A DNA stretch of 64,000 nt from Echinarachnius parma (GCA_037951105.1 JBAMJV010011000.1:1-64000), one strand, 5' to 3'; counted from the stretch's first letter, positions 12,117-40,015 are shown. The notes: generated from the letters alone by a model not told the origin. Made by a program: numbers and translations.

Positions 12117-12570
12117 CAGGGCTCGACACAAACATTTGCTTGGTTGCTGAAGGCCAATACATATTGATGTTGGGTCACTCAAACCTTCATAAGTTTACAT
12201 CAATATTAATTAGGGAGTGAGATTTTCAAAAGCAGACATTTATTATTGAATTAAATTTTGGGGCCAGGAATTATTTGTTTTGGGCTATTAAAAGATGAGA
12301 GAATATTGTCCATTTAGAAATTCCTTTCTACACAATCAAAACAAAATGTTACAAGTTACCTTGAGTAAGACTTTTGTTTGCTAGTTACTGTAAACTTTGT
12401 TGACTGTCTCATCTTCAACATTGGTGGGGTATTTCCACTATTTGCAGAGTGACTTTATAAATGGACATGTGATATACCAATCATAAGTAGTTGTTAAAGG
12501 AACTTTACAGAATAATTACTAACTTGCCTGGCCAAGCAACTAGCATAAAAGTAAGTAGTGTGGAGCCCTG
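12117..12570. mobile_element. hAT-like MITE (CAGGGCTCGACAC ends)
   Basis: The ends CAGGGCTCGACAC and GTGTGGAGCCCTG are inverted. Flanks GATATAGC and GCTATAGC resemble an imperfect 8-bp target duplication. Relatives are at 41580-41890 and 52765-53028, with a fragment near 23213. Confidence 0.7.
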
Positions 12571-12656
12571 GCTATAGCAATGACTTCAGATTAATTTGAC
12601 AAATCCATTTTTGTTTACGTAATAAATGCACACATTTTGGCACTACTTCCACTACC

Positions 12657-13207
12657 TTAAAGGGATCTAGTAACTTTGTTGACATGTGCAAAAAGTGATG
12701 AATGGTTGATACAATGTATATTGTTGTTATCTGATATGTCCACAGGGTATAGTGTGAAAATTTCAAGTCAAATGGACGTCAAATGGACGTTATATGGCCG
12801 AGTAATGAGCAAAAATGCAAAGTTCACAAAACTCAATGCACTCACTTTGTACACAGTTTTTGCGATCCGTTGGATTATTTAACATCTGAACACTTCAATC
12901 GTAAATATCTTTTTAACGAAAGGGAAATTTGAAAAACCGAAACATGTCCCATGATTGTATTGTTTATACGAATACAACAAGGTATGAGGGACCCGCTAGA
13001 ATTCCAATTCGATTTTGAGGATTTGGACAGTGTTACCAAGTCCCTTTAACGGAATCTAGTAACATTGTCAACATTCCACAAAACTTACTTACCATGGAAT
13101 GTTCACACATCACTCCATGGAGATATCAGATCACAGAAATACACAGTCATTTTATCAACCCGTGGTCAGTTTGTGCACATGTCAACAAAGTTACTAGATC
13201 CCTTTAA
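12657..13207. mobile_element. TTAA-type MITE(s) with AGGGATCTAGTAACTTTGTT ends
   Basis: TTAA plus a 30-bp terminal inverted repeat (AGGGATCTAGTAACTTTG...) occurs at both ends. Internal CCCTTTAACGG at 13042-13052 suggests two elements sharing one TTAA (12657-13049 and 13046-13207). Confidence 0.8.
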
Positions 13208-14338
13208 GCAAGTTTCTTGAATATACAAGGCAAGTTCCATTGCCATTTAAAGCACCCAACGTTAATATACATGTACATGTAGTTCCTGTATTAAATACAG
13301 GCAGCCTTACAAAATACCTAATTGATTATAAATAAGACAGCTACTAACACCGTTACCAATATGAACATGTACATTTATACAAACAGTTATCAAACATTGT
13401 AACAGGAGTCGTGCAGCATTAAATAAGGTCATTATTATGAATATAACATGAAGCAATGATTCATTTTTTAATTCAATTATTATTATGTAGCACTGGGAAG
13501 GGAAAAGACCAAGCGGAAGGAAGTGTACAAAGCCAGGAGCCAGTGCTGTAGTCGAGTCCGGACTCGGACTCGCTTTTGATGGTCTCGTGACTCGGACTCG
13601 GAGCCGAGTCCCTATGTAAAACATATGGGAACATGCTATTTCGTTGGGGACTCGAACTCGGAACTTGTGGACTCGACTACAGCACTGCCAGGCGCAGACA
13701 AACCCGACTCGACTCGATCCGACTGGTTTTCAGTCGCATCGGCTCTGTGTGCATTGCCTCACAACTCCAGTTTTGACAGTCGGAAGCCAATCACGCTCGA
13801 TTCAACATGATGAATCGGTCGCGACTGAATCGGACCGACAGTGACTTTCAGTCGGGTGAGGTCAGATCGGGTTGAGTCGGCTCTGGTTGCACCAAGCTTA
13901 ATGCTCCTTGACACAAGGGCCATATGCACATTTTAAAGAAAGATCGCTTAGGAGAAAAGTCTAATCTTCATGATGTTTAAACCTGTATGTGAGCAGACTA
14001 CTTGAAGACTTGAAGAAATAGCAATGGGAGGCAAATACAAAATCTTGAATTCTTCAGTTTGTGTCATACTAGTACGATAAATGCCTTTTAACCATTATCA
14101 TCATTAAAGGCAGTGTATAACTTTCGCAGGCAAAACCAAAGTCATTAATTTAAACTTTTCATGAACCAAAAGGATACTACCTGCATCCAGTTGTTAACGT
14201 CGCTGTAATTTCTCGAAGACTCTTGAGATACAATCTAGTATTCTTGGATAGATTTTCCACATAATGCAGAACCTTTTGACACAATGTAAGATTTTTGGAC
14301 TACCAAAAAGACAAACAACCTTTGATACTACTGGGGAT
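13208..14338. other. Intergenic; GACTCG-rich segment
   Basis: Segment 13545-13885 is rich in repeated GACTCGGACTCG-like motifs, in both orientations around 13600-13700. It is possibly a small hAT-like MITE. No gene seen. Confidence 0.45.
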
Positions 14339-14483
14339 GTTGCATAACGAGTTGCGATTAATTTCAAAGTTGCGTTTACTCGCAAGTCAGAAGATGCGCC
14401 TAAATGCGCAAATGGCTAAAGTGCGCGCATTTTCTGACTTACAATCAAACGCAACTTTGCGATTGATGCAACATTTATGCAAC
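14339..14483. mobile_element. Palindromic MITE (GTTGCATAA ends)
   Basis: Arms of about 60 bp (GTTGCATAACGAGTTGCGAT... and its near complement) are separated by a GC-richer centre. Similar in design to the element at 9669. Confidence 0.8.
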
Positions 14484-16399
14484 ACCCCCAAGTTGACATC
14501 TTATTGTCAATATGAGATTAGTCAGAATAGCCTTAATTATTAGTTGTATTCTGATTTTGCACAGGTGCTGAGGATATAAACAAGATTATTCCTTCAATGT
14601 CTATGTGGTAACTGAAGAGGACAAAATATATTCATTTTTATATACATGAATAGCTCATCATGGATCGAACAAATGTAAACATGAATGAATATGAACAAAG
14701 GTTACAAAATTCATATAAAATTAACAAAGTTGTAGAAAGAAACCCTTCCATGTCGCAAATAAGATTCTTCGCAAAAACAAGCTGCATTCATCAATTGAAT
14801 ATTAGTAGAAATATCATAATCTCTAAATAGTGATCAACCAAATTCTAGATATTTGCTAACTTTCTAAATATTCTTCAAACACCAATTTCTGTGCATACAC
14901 AAGTGTAATACTCAACTAAATACCTATATTAATCTAAAATAATATTCAATTCTATACTAATTATATGAATATATTACTTTATTGAACAACTAACAAAAAC
15001 GTTCTTGAATCAAATCAAAGAGCCATTTTCATATACATGTAAATTACATAACTGCATGGCAAAAAATATCAAAATTTGCAAATTAATTGATGGATGCAAG
15101 TTAATATCTTGAATGCGTTCTCATCTATTATTACATTTCTAAATCTTAAGCTTCTTTCTGGGGGCCAAAAAGAGTCACCATATCTTATCATACATGGCCA
15201 GTCACAAATTTGTTTACAATCTTTTATCAGGACAATCTGGCAAGAGTTAATTCACAAAACAGGGCTTTTGGTGAAGTTAAAACACAACTGCATGAAGCAA
15301 CAAGCCTCTGTTATTGTTTAAAGGGTAATTAAATGGAAAGTTGATTAAAAAAAAAAAATTGGTATCAATACACTGTGTGTGAATGGTTACTTTTCATTTT
15401 AAGAATGAAAATTCAGCCCTCCTTTTTATTCAAACACATATTCCTCTGCACAGATTTATGTGAAGGCAGATCATTCATTTAAGGACATGAAAACTGTTAT
15501 TACTTCACACATAATTTAGATCATGCTGTGATATTTACACAGTGCGTTTAAACTGCTATACATGTCCTACCATTTTACCATTGAAGTGTTTCGGATTGTT
15601 AGCATGCATAACCCTGATAATCCCTTTAACTAAACATTCTTTTAGATGAAGCATGTTCTAATAAATAGAGGAAGTCTGTACAATATACATGAACATCTAT
15701 AATATTAATTGAAAAGAGCACCAGTAATAATATGTTAACACAAGTTCTTTTATTTTTTGCCAAACTTAAAACCTTCATTTGACCCTAAACAGATTAAGTT
15801 TTAAATTAATAATTTTAGCAATCCGGAGGTCTCGGGTTCGAATGCCGGAGGAACTCAATTTTCGTTGCTCTTTTTCATTTAGATATTACAAATGTATTTT
15901 GGAACAGTTTTCCTGCCTGCCTAATGGTAATAGGGAGAATTCTTAACCATAATGGTTCCAAACACTTTCCTTTTCTGTGATACAAACACCATGTAAATGA
16001 CTGGCAACAAATGATATACAAGACAATATGAACATAACATATAAACTGTTTCCTGGCAGATCTTGAACAAAAGAGAAGCTAAGAAGACAATGTTACTCAA
16101 AATGTAACCTTTTATAAACCAAGTTCTGAGTAACCTTAGCAGTTAGCACCACTCCATACTATTGTCTCTGGTTATATTTTACTCCTGTGTGAAGTTTGAA
16201 ATCCACTTGGCTTCGCTCTTGCTTAATTCAAGTGAAAAAGAGAACCATAACGAGCATTCTCGATCGTATCTTGACAAACCGGTCACAAGCAATTTCTCCA
16301 CGACAGTGAACAAATGAAATTGGATTGCAGTGGCAAAAGCTGATATTCTGGTCATCCAAAATATCTTTCATTCACAGAGCTTATCCACTCTTGACTTCG
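14484..16399. other. Intergenic, no gene; tRNA-like B-box at 15820-15850
   Basis: AT-rich sequence. GGTCTCGGGTTCGAATGCCG at about 15827 resembles a tRNA or SINE B-box. A related segment (GGTCTCAGGTTCAATACCG) is at about 18098. No full tRNA fold was identified. Confidence 0.45.
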
Positions 16400-17060
16400 T
16401 GAGTCTTATTATTAAAAGCAGCATGAGTAGAGGTTGCCTGCGATTGTAGTCTCTTGCGAGTCTTGAAAATTTTCCAGGCTCTTAGTCTCAGAAGCCCCCA
16501 AACACCACCATTGTACTGCTTACTCCAAGGATCAGCAGCTATTTGGTGTGCAAGCAGCACTGCCTGCAACCTCTTCCTTGAACACAACAAAATGGTGATA
16601 CTGCATACACACAAACTATCCAAGAGCTTTAGATTTGCTGCGGCAACAAGAGAGATTCGTTCTGTTAGAAAGTTGTTAGAAAAGTTGTCATGTATATATG
16701 TGTATATATATGTTGTTTCTGTTTGTATTATCGTCACTTTATAGCCTCTGAAGAAGATTCTGCTAGGATCGACAATTTAGGCCCTATATTGACTCTCGTT
16801 AGAAAGTTGTGTTAGAGTATAGGAGCTTAGCTATCCCCTTTATTCACATCTCTTCTCATCTCTGCAAGCCTCTATGACTTGAATTGTTTAGTTTCTTTCA
16901 CTCAGACTCTGCAGCATACTTATGTTTGAAAGACTCTTCCCGTCTCTTTGAGTCTTAACAACCATCTGTGCTCTCGGTTGTCCTTGATTACCACAATTAT
17001 TCTTCTCGCTTGGGCTCGGCAGCAAACTGATGTTCAAACGTCTTTTCCAGTCTCTTCAAA
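16400..17060 (-). pseudogene. Degenerate copies of the BTBD10-like 3' terminus and 3' UTR
   Basis: At about 16440-16600 the minus strand repeats codons resembling [10 protein letters not shown] plus the sequence after the genuine stop (the LRAW-like segment). Shorter matches to the same point (CGGCAGCAA-type) recur near 16905-16950 and 17005-17050. They are tandem, diverged copies, probably inside the 3' UTR. Confidence 0.6.
16839..16844 (-). terminator. Candidate poly(A) signal of the BTBD10-like gene
   Basis: AATAAA on the minus strand lies about 350 nt past the stop codon. It is the first clear canonical hexamer seen downstream, inside degenerate 3'-UTR repeats. No transcript evidence is available. 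Confidence 0.3.
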
Positions 17061-17189
17061 TCTTTGAACTATACCTCTGAAACAAGCATGATAACAATCT
17101 GAAAATGCAATGGCATCTCCCTTCAACTCTGTTCCTTTCCTTGATCTTGGCAATCGTCCAAGCTCTCAGCTGCCAGAAATCACCCACCA

Positions 17190-32115
<14,926 letters not shown>

Positions 32116-32394
32116 GCACTTCAGCCTCTCTGTGTGAATGGGTGCTACGTATTGATACTGGGGTTTTCTTTACAAAGTCGTTGTTCCGCTTCTGTGAGCT
32201 ACTGGTGCTGTGTTCACTGAACGTATGTCTGGACTGGACTAGTCTACAAACATAATTGTCAAGAACAAAGAAAGCAGAGAAAATACATAATTTAAAGAAT
32301 TCTTCTGGAATCTTCAATTTTAAGAAACATCCTTTAATTAAACAAAAACTGATTTTAGCTCCTTTTATTGAGCATTTAAGTGAACGGTCTAGAG

Positions 32395-33006
32395 CTGGAC
32401 TTAGTTTAGAAGAACGTTTGTAATTGTACGAGACATGTATGTAACATTTATCATTCGGACAGTTGTTTACATGATGCAATACAAAGTTACAAACGTTTCG
32501 AGTAAAAGATATGCATTTTGTTCCGACTGGTTTTGCCAACGGAAGACATCAAGAAAATCGTACCCGAGCTGTACCTTAATTTTTGCTGTGTTTCAGAACA
32601 TGGGACATTTATCTAAATTTGTACAATCAAGAGTAAATTTGGTTCGGATGGGCAACAAATATCAAAACTTTTTAAGCAACAGCTTTGTGATAGTCCGAAA
32701 GATTTTAGAGTGTGAAATTGCCGATGTCCACTGTATACTAGTAATAGCTCAAGTGCGAGTGTGTGAGTGGGCACTTGCACTGTTGGTAAACAGCACCCCT
32801 GCAAATCAAGGGGCTTACTGTATACATTGTACATCAGCAATTTCACACTCCAAAATCGTTTGGACTATCACAAAGCTGGTGCTAAAAAAATGCAGATATT
32901 TCTGCCATCCGAACCCAATCGACTCTGGATTATGAAGATAAAGGTCCAATGTTCGTAATCTCGTTCATGTCTCATACAAACAAAACGTTCTTCTGAACTA
33001 GTCTAC
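32395..33006. mobile_element. Long inverted-repeat element
   Basis: The outer arms (AGAAGAACGTTTGTAATTG near 32410; its complement near 32985) enclose a tighter hairpin at about 32635-32935. In the hairpin, arms of about 110 bp (TTCGGATGGGCAACAAATAT..., AGCTTTGTGATAGTCC, GTGTGAAATTGC) are inverted around GTATAC. No coding sequence supported. Confidence 0.8.
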
Positions 33007-33009
33007 AAC

Positions 33010-34150
33010 AAATTCTTTCAAGAACCAAAAAAAAGGGGGGGGGGGAGATGCTTAAAATACTTAAGTTTTGAGAATTCACGGGGAAGCAAAAACTGCTGAT
33101 AATTAAAAAATACTTTTAGATTTTATAAACAGTCATTGGTGGAATCAAAAGATTCAAAACTGCTAAGCTTCAATGCATGCACCACTATAGTTTAAAATAG
33201 ACGTACAGTAGCAACAATCAATGACATGTAAAGAAGACTAAAAAATCTACAGAAGTTATCCTTTTCGGTACCCTGATGTGATGATCATGGTGGTGTGTTG
33301 AATAGTTGTCCGTCACAACATTGAAAACATGCCTTTGATAAGAATGATAACAAAATAATCGTTTAAAATTCAGCCAAATTCATCTAAATTATTTGACTGT
33401 AAAAATCGGTCCTACAAATTAGCGCGAACTAATGCGAACAATAGCGCGAATAAGCCATCGATATAATAAATACATCTGTTATTTTAGGTTTTAAAGGTAT
33501 AGTGAAATCCCGGCTTTGATTCAGGTTTATGCTCTTTAAATATGTGCCTATAAGCTATATTGATATACCACACTCTTTTTTTCAAAGAAATCCTTAAGTT
33601 GGGCAAAAAAGGTAAATTCCATGCATTTTTTTTGCTTTTTTTCGCATCAGCGTTCCATGCTCCTAAAAAAGTTATTTATAGAGGAGCGCGAATGTGCGCA
33701 CGTGCCACCCGGGTCATGAAATCACAAGAAGACCACAACACGGATGAACGTGCATGGCTTACATGCAGAACATGCAAAACAAACTTGTTTTTGCTTGAAA
33801 ATTGATGCTTAACAGAAAATGCCTAAGAAATGAATTGTAGCAGGATGCAGCAACACATCTAAGTGTAGATCGTCCATGATATAAACTTAAACAAATGTTT
33901 GCAAATATTGAAAAAAAATCTAAATAATAGTCTCTGTCAACGTGAGTATTGCACTCAGCGTGTACGTCTATGACCGAGCTAAACTGCGATTGTCACTTTG
34001 TGACGTCACAAAGATGACGTCATTTTTCTTCGCCCGGACTCAATTTTTTTACAGGGGTTACTAAAGTGAATTTACAAGTTGATTTTTTTTTTATTTTACT
34101 GGGTTTTACCACGAGGAAAATATGTTTTTATTAGTAATCTTCATGAAAAT
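33010..34150. promoter_or_regulatory. Candidate upstream region of the BTBD10-like gene with two CRE sites
   Basis: TGACGTCA occurs at 34001-34008 and 34015-34022. The first lies in an 18-bp palindrome (33996-34013). Both are 1.9 kb upstream of the BTBD10-like ATG. No TATA box or exon could be assigned. Confidence 0.35.
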
Positions 34151-34170
34151 CTACCTTAGATACAGTAAAA

Positions 34171-35272
34171 CAGGCAAAACAATACTTTAGTAGGCTTAAA
34201 GAATTTTGGTCGCTAACTTCAATTTTCGTACTGCCCAATAAATCTAACTTATAGGCTTTGGCCACTAAATCTAACCATAGGCTTAGCCACTAAATCTGGG
34301 TTATAACTTATAGCCACTAAATCTGACCTATAAGCCATTAAATCTGACCTATACTAGCCACTAGGCTTGGGCGTGAGAACCGATTACCCGATTCTATTCG
34401 ACTCCAGAATTGGGAATCGGCCCTCGATTCTTGAATAGCGTGGAACCGGGTAACCGATTCTGTGTCTATTGACTCGCGAGAAGGGGAGAGTCGGCTCTAA
34501 TCCCGACTCTCCTCGGTCATAATCGGAATAGACGCAAACTAAATAGCGCGGCCCGGCATCATTTACTTATTGAACGCATGAAACCGCCGTGTCTCACGCA
34601 CAGACACACTCTCCTCGTCTCTCGCACACTGCACAGACAGTCTTTCCTCGTCTCTCCCGTCTTAAATCATTTCAAGAAAACGACGGTGGCGCGTGCGCCA
34701 ATAGACTAGACGTGTACATGTACTTCAGTACATGTGCGCTGTCGGCCATGCCCATATATAGAAGTATGACTCACAGAACATACGAGCATGTACGTTCGTG
34801 TATGCAGCATAGCATTGCAAGCGAAGCAAAACTCCGCATGCAATGCTCGCGATATGGATATATGTGGTGGCGATGTGCTGTTTATGTCGCTGTTTGCGAA
34901 CTTTTTAATATATCAGGTAAGAAAATTCTATTTGAATGTTGTAACTGGTACTTGCAATTGTACCTGCCTTACGCGGTATAGCGCTACTAGAAAGTTCACC
35001 ATTGTACTAATGGTTTCAGTTATCTCTCGCTCGGAACCGATGTACTTCCCATGTACACAGAGGGTATGATTGTGTGATTTTGCAGGTATGAATTATGTGT
35101 ACGATCTCATTGAGAACCGATTCCGCTCAGAAGTGAGACATGGGTATGGAACCGGAATCGACTCCAAGCTGGGGCAGAACCGCCCAAGCCTACTAGCCAC
35201 CAAATTTAGGGTTAGGGTTAGGGATGAAGTTAGCGACCAAAATTCTCTAAGCCTACTATTATAGTTTTGCCG
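34171..35272. mobile_element. Outer MITE interrupted by the hAT-like element
   Basis: The ends GTAGGCTTAAAGAATTTTGG (left) and CCAAAATTCTCTAAGCCTAC (right) are inverted, with GGTCGCTAACTTC continuing inside. The left part holds a small GCCACTAAATCTGACC tandem repeat. The right part has TTAGGGTTAGGG. Confidence 0.8.
34362..35192. mobile_element. 831-bp hAT-like element
   Basis: The ends TAGGCTTGGGCG and CGCCCAAGCCTA are perfect 12-bp inverted repeats. Perfect 8-bp duplications CTAGCCAC (34354-34361; 35193-35200) fit the hAT nTnnnnAn pattern. It is nested in another MITE. Confidence 0.92.
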
Positions 35273-35354
35273 TAAAACACAATTTTGAGGCAGTTTTCTT
35301 GTCTGTGGAGCTTTAATGTGAAGATAACCAACATATCGATGGAAATCCATCAAG

Positions 35355-36748
35355 CAACGTTCTCGCCAGGCCATTTTCGCGTGGCGGTGCCGCCACGCGT
35401 AAATTTATTCTTCAAACTTGCGCCACGCGTAAATTTATTCTTCAAACTTGCGCCACCCGAAAATTTTGATGAGATAATACCGCCATGTGTAAAATCAATA
35501 AATTAATGACAATTTCCCCATATTTGCAGACACCATTTTCATAATTCCTATTTGATTATTTGTCTCCACAAATACAACAAATATTATTGCCAAATAAAGG
35601 CGCATCCTCGCTCTTAAATCGCTTCGAGGAGACGAGGAAATCTCCGATATAATTTTAGAAACACGCACCGTACACCCAACCCTCGCCCGCGCGGTCGTCC
35701 GTCCGGGCGACCGTCCGCGGGCGCGGCAGCCAGGCCAGCACAGGCAGTTGGACCGCTGCTGCGCCTCATCCGATCGAATCTCATACAGCGGTCTGCAAAA
35801 ATGCAGTGTTTCGCGCTCAAATTCATCTTTTTATACGGCAATAAAATGACAAGTATCGATACTTTGCTGGATTTATGAAACAATATTTACGGAAATAGTT
35901 ACAGAATATTCAGTATTACCTCAGTTTTTAGCAAAATATTACTTTTTCCGAAGTAAAACATTCACTCAAGCGCTTGTTACGCGAGCGAGAATTTCAGTAA
36001 GCGATTGAACATAGCAGAAAATCAGATCGTTTGCGATCGTTGCCAATTTCTGGGCAGCGATATCATATAACGTGTAGTGTAGTCTACGCGGGCCCGTTCA
36101 CAAATTGGCAACAAAAGTGTGCTAGGTTCAGTTCATCTGGTCCGTCGTCCGAGCGAGTTAGAAAATTATATCGAGATTATCAGTGCATTTTTGTGCCGTT
36201 TTGCAGGTAATTGTTCTCGTATTTGTTTTAAAAGCCTTGCAAACATGTAAGTAAAATAATAGATAGTCTAGAATAGGTGCGATCGTAATAATCTTGCATT
36301 TTCGTTCCTTTTCGGCACTTTTTAAGAGTGCAATTTACAAGGCAGTTGGCGCACTAGCTAGCTACCTCTCTCGCAGCGCGGGGCCTGCCGAAACTCTGGC
36401 AGACCTTCTAGTGTGTGTTCCGTAGGGTTTTTTTTCGATGCACATGTTCAATTTGCGTCGATCAATTTGTCAAACAAGTCGATAATTTTGCTAAAAATAA
36501 CCACTCATATGGTAAAATATGTAATTTTACACTAACATTGGGCAATTTTCTAAATTTTTTTTTTCATTTCCGAAAAGTCCGGCAACGGGAAATTGGGCGA
36601 TATCTGATGACTCCCGGCCCTACTCCTACCCCTGCGGCGCGGCATCCCGTGCTTGAAGAGCAGCAATACATGCGCCACGGGTAATTTTTCCGACATATAT
36701 GTTTGTGGTTTTGCGCCACGGGTAAATTTTTTCCTGGCGAAAACGCTG
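35355..36748. mobile_element. 1394-bp hAT-like element
   Basis: The ends CAACGTTCTCGCCAGG and CCTGGCGAAAACGCTG are 16-bp inverted repeats (two mismatches), with perfect 8-bp duplications CCATCAAG (35347-35354; 36749-36756). A 30-bp CGCCACGCGTAAATTTATTC unit is doubled near the left end. It carries no transposase and shares a module with the element at 27389. Confidence 0.9.
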
Positions 36749-36763
36749 CCATCAAGCTGGAAC

Positions 36764-37366
36764 AAATTTACTACAAGCACGAACAGGATTTACTGCGAAC
36801 AGGATTTCTATATATGGTTGGTGTACTACACATCGGCACTGTTTTTATTATCGGCACCCCGCGTAATATTTGTTTTTGCGCGTGTTGTGAAAAATCGCGC
36901 ATGTGATGATTAACTTAGTGATGATGCGCGCTACCCTTAGAAACTGGACTGGTCGAAATTTCGAGGAGAAATAATGCGTTTATCGTCCGCTACGAGTATT
37001 TTTGTGAAATTTGTGAAATAATGCCAACATCGCACAAGAAATTTTGAGTTGCGCGTTGCGTGCGTTGTCAATGAGAGTTGAGGGGGCGCCGGTAATAAAA
37101 ACACTTCGAACTCGTGAAGCAAAAAAACAACGCGCGCGTTCGAAGTCGATATCTCAAAATATAAATCATAAATCGCAAATCTGATCATCGCATCGGAATC
37201 TGCACCATTTTCTCAATGTGTGAGTAAGGTTTTATGAAATTTGTACGATTTTTAAGTCTAAAACTGTCGGAAATGTTTTAGGGTGCCGATGTGGGGGTCT
37301 CTCAACCATACTGCGAACAAATTTTGTTCACAGTAAATCCCGTTCTTGCTTGTTCGCAGTAAATGA
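36764..37366. mobile_element. MITE with ATTTACTGCGAACA-type ends
   Basis: About 75-bp terminal inverted repeats (GAACAGGATTTACTGCGAAC left, its near complement right, plus CACATCGGCAC) enclose about 450 bp. It abuts the previous element. Confidence 0.75.
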
Positions 37367-37369
37367 GTA

Positions 37370-38400
37370 ATTACTAGTTCGACAGAATATCATGATTATG
37401 ATTGTATCAGAATGTACGAGTATGACTGTCTGTGGAGTATGACTGACTCATCATTCCTTTATCAGTTTATTATAATTTAATTGTCATGAATCCATGATTT
37501 TGATATGTTATGAATCATTGAATGATCATCAATCATCATCACCGTCTCATTCTCAATTATGGGTTTATATTTATGAACATACAAGAGTGATATGTTGGGA
37601 TAATCCCAACAAATTGCGAACTAGAATGAGACTGAGAACATGATAAATCAATAGTCAATACTATTTTGTAAAGAAATTTAGTCAATAAATTACAAACTCA
37701 ACTGTGCAAATGAAAAAAAAAAAAATTAAAGAATGATGGAATGCCAAATCAATTCTCAAGAATTTGAAAGAAAATAACTAAAAAATCAACTTACATTCTC
37801 CTTGAATTAACCTCGTTGGTAGTAATTCTCATCTGATGCCATTCTTGGTCACGGAAGGTTGTTATTTTCAACACGATTTGTAAAACAGCACGGTCAAAAC
37901 AATGTCAACATTCAAATTCGTGTACAAATGAATGGAACAGCAGCTTCAAAATGCATTGCGTGGTGGCCGAATTACACACGTCAGTCAATGCATTGCATTT
38001 CGCGTATCATCATTTTTGCATTGGTTTGCCAAGAACATAACGCAGTTTTAACGTAGATGGCAGCCTTCAATTCTAGGAAAATGCACTTTGATCTAGAAGA
38101 CACCGTCCTCTGTCAGTGCATCTGTAATAAAAACAAAACAATCATTAAAAAATCATAAAAGAGCACTTTTCAAAGCTTAAATGCGAATAATATATATAAA
38201 ATTGCTATAAATGTAATGCAGGGGGCTTGGAAGATGAGTGAGTTTGTAATTTCTTCCTTATACTCTCCTGACAGCAAAATCCACCATTCCCGATTTTGAA
38301 ATAAATAATTACTTATTTCAAATACAGAGTTTATGCACTGAACATAAGGCTAAGGACAGATGAATAGACAGTTTTCATAACAGTGTTCATTCTCTGCAGG
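37370..38400. other. No recognised feature
   Basis: AT-rich sequence between elements and the poly-G cluster. Confidence 0.5.
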
Positions 38401-38404
38401 GGAT

Positions 38405-39860
38405 CACTCTCAGCTGTGGCGTAGATGGGCAGACTAATTGGGGAGGGGGCACACCCCCCCCCCCCCCCCCCCCACTCAGGCAGTCAACCATACACATATT
38501 ATGCTTGTTCCAGATTCTTAGAGATACCCCATTTAAGGATGGAAATGGGTTAGGATGTTGACCCCCTATCACGGGCTTTTGGAAGGGAAGCTATCAAAAT
38601 GACCCCCTATCAGTAGCTTTTGGAAGGGAAGCCAGCAAAATTACCTCCCCCCCCACCCCCCCCCCCCCCCTATCACAGGTTTTTGGAAGGGAAGCTAGCA
38701 AAATTACCCCCTAAATGAAGGAAGAGTGCCGAGGTGAAGAGTGTCCACAATTTCAGCACTTGCAGATTTGAAAACTACCCCTAATTAAAAATATTTCGGG
38801 AAAAAAATGCTAAAAGACCCCCTATTTCAACGACTCTTTATTGGGATTTTCCCCCCGAACTGAGCCCCTAAAATATACCCCTTTTCCCCAAAAATCGGGA
38901 ACGCGCATGCGGTACAGATGACCACCTGAGTGGGGGGGGGGGGGGGGGGGCAGGGGCACACATTAGGACTGTCTTTCCCTTTTCACCAACAAAAAAATTT
39001 CCCCTCAGTAATAGCGGGGGCGGCCGGGAACATGCTCCAAAACAGGATGGGCTCGGACCCGGGGGCTAGACTCTCGGTCTCCCCCCCCCCCCCCCCCCCA
39101 CACCCCCTCCCCCAGGTCCCTTCCTTATCTGCACCACTGGTCACAACCATAGAGTAACTATAATCACAACAACATTGGAACCAGTGTTTCAACTAAAATT
39201 CAAATTACTGAAAGAATAATTATTATTATAACGTTCCAATTGAATAAAGCACCTCCTTGAGTGGTAATAGAGAGAAACTCACGTTTTTGCATGGGCATTC
39301 AATTCAGTGGCGTACCCAGGATTTGTTCAAGGGGGGGGGGGGTCCGTAGAAAATTTTTGAAGCCGAGACCGAGAATTGTCAACATTTTCGAGGCCGAGAC
39401 CATGATAGTCGAGACCTCTAAAATGTTGTCTCGAGACCAGCTACAAGTTGTAAAGGAGGGGGGGGGGGGGTTCAAACCCCCCAAAACAGTCATTTTTGGG
39501 TCAAAAGGGGGGGGGGGGGATCATACCCCAAGCCCTCCGCCTCCCCCTGGGAACGCCTATGATTCAAATGCCTTCGCTTTGAACATAGATTTATAACTCC
39601 CTACAACTAGCTATAATTATCTCTGGTGACTCGAATTCCGAAAACATTTTACGTGAATAAATGGGGGGGGGGGGGGGGGGGGGGGGGGTGTCCCGGTTGG
39701 TCTATTTTGCGACAACTAACAATTTGATTTTTTCCAGAACTCATGATAATGATGCCCAAACTTCAGAAGTGAAAAGTGTAAAATAGGTTGTTGTTGTTGT
39801 TGTTTTTTTTTTTTGGGGGGGGGGGAGGGAAAGGGGGGAGGGGGAGGGGAGTAGGGGCAG
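38405..39860. repeat. Cluster of poly-G/poly-C tracts with hAT-like end fragments
   Basis: Homopolymers of 10-28 bases lie at about 38453, 38644, 38932, 39080, 39331, 39460, 39507, 39663 and 39816. Fragments GTGGCGTAGATGGGCAGAC (38415) and CAGTGGCGTACCCAGG (39305) are hAT-type ends. ACCCCCTATCA-GCTTTTGGAAGGGAAGC repeats lie at 38560-38700. Confidence 0.8.
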
Positions 39861-40015
39861 TGACCCCTGCGCTGCATGAACAAAACATTGCGCCGTGCGT
39901 TTTCGTGGAGTGCTTGCACGTATTCGATCAGATACCAGGTACGGTACTATTTTTAATTGTACCGCGTTGTTCGTGTACATCAAAGACATACAAGGGCCGG
40001 TGTACATTCAGCAAA

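Noticed and set aside
15820-15855. tRNA gene
   Set aside because: Only a B-box-like motif is present. No A-box at proper distance, acceptor stem or anticodon loop could be drawn.
39788-40015. Upstream in-frame extension of GSKIP exon 1
   Set aside because: The extension translates T- and G-homopolymers. Family similarity begins only after the ATG at 40016 and the 139-aa length then matches.
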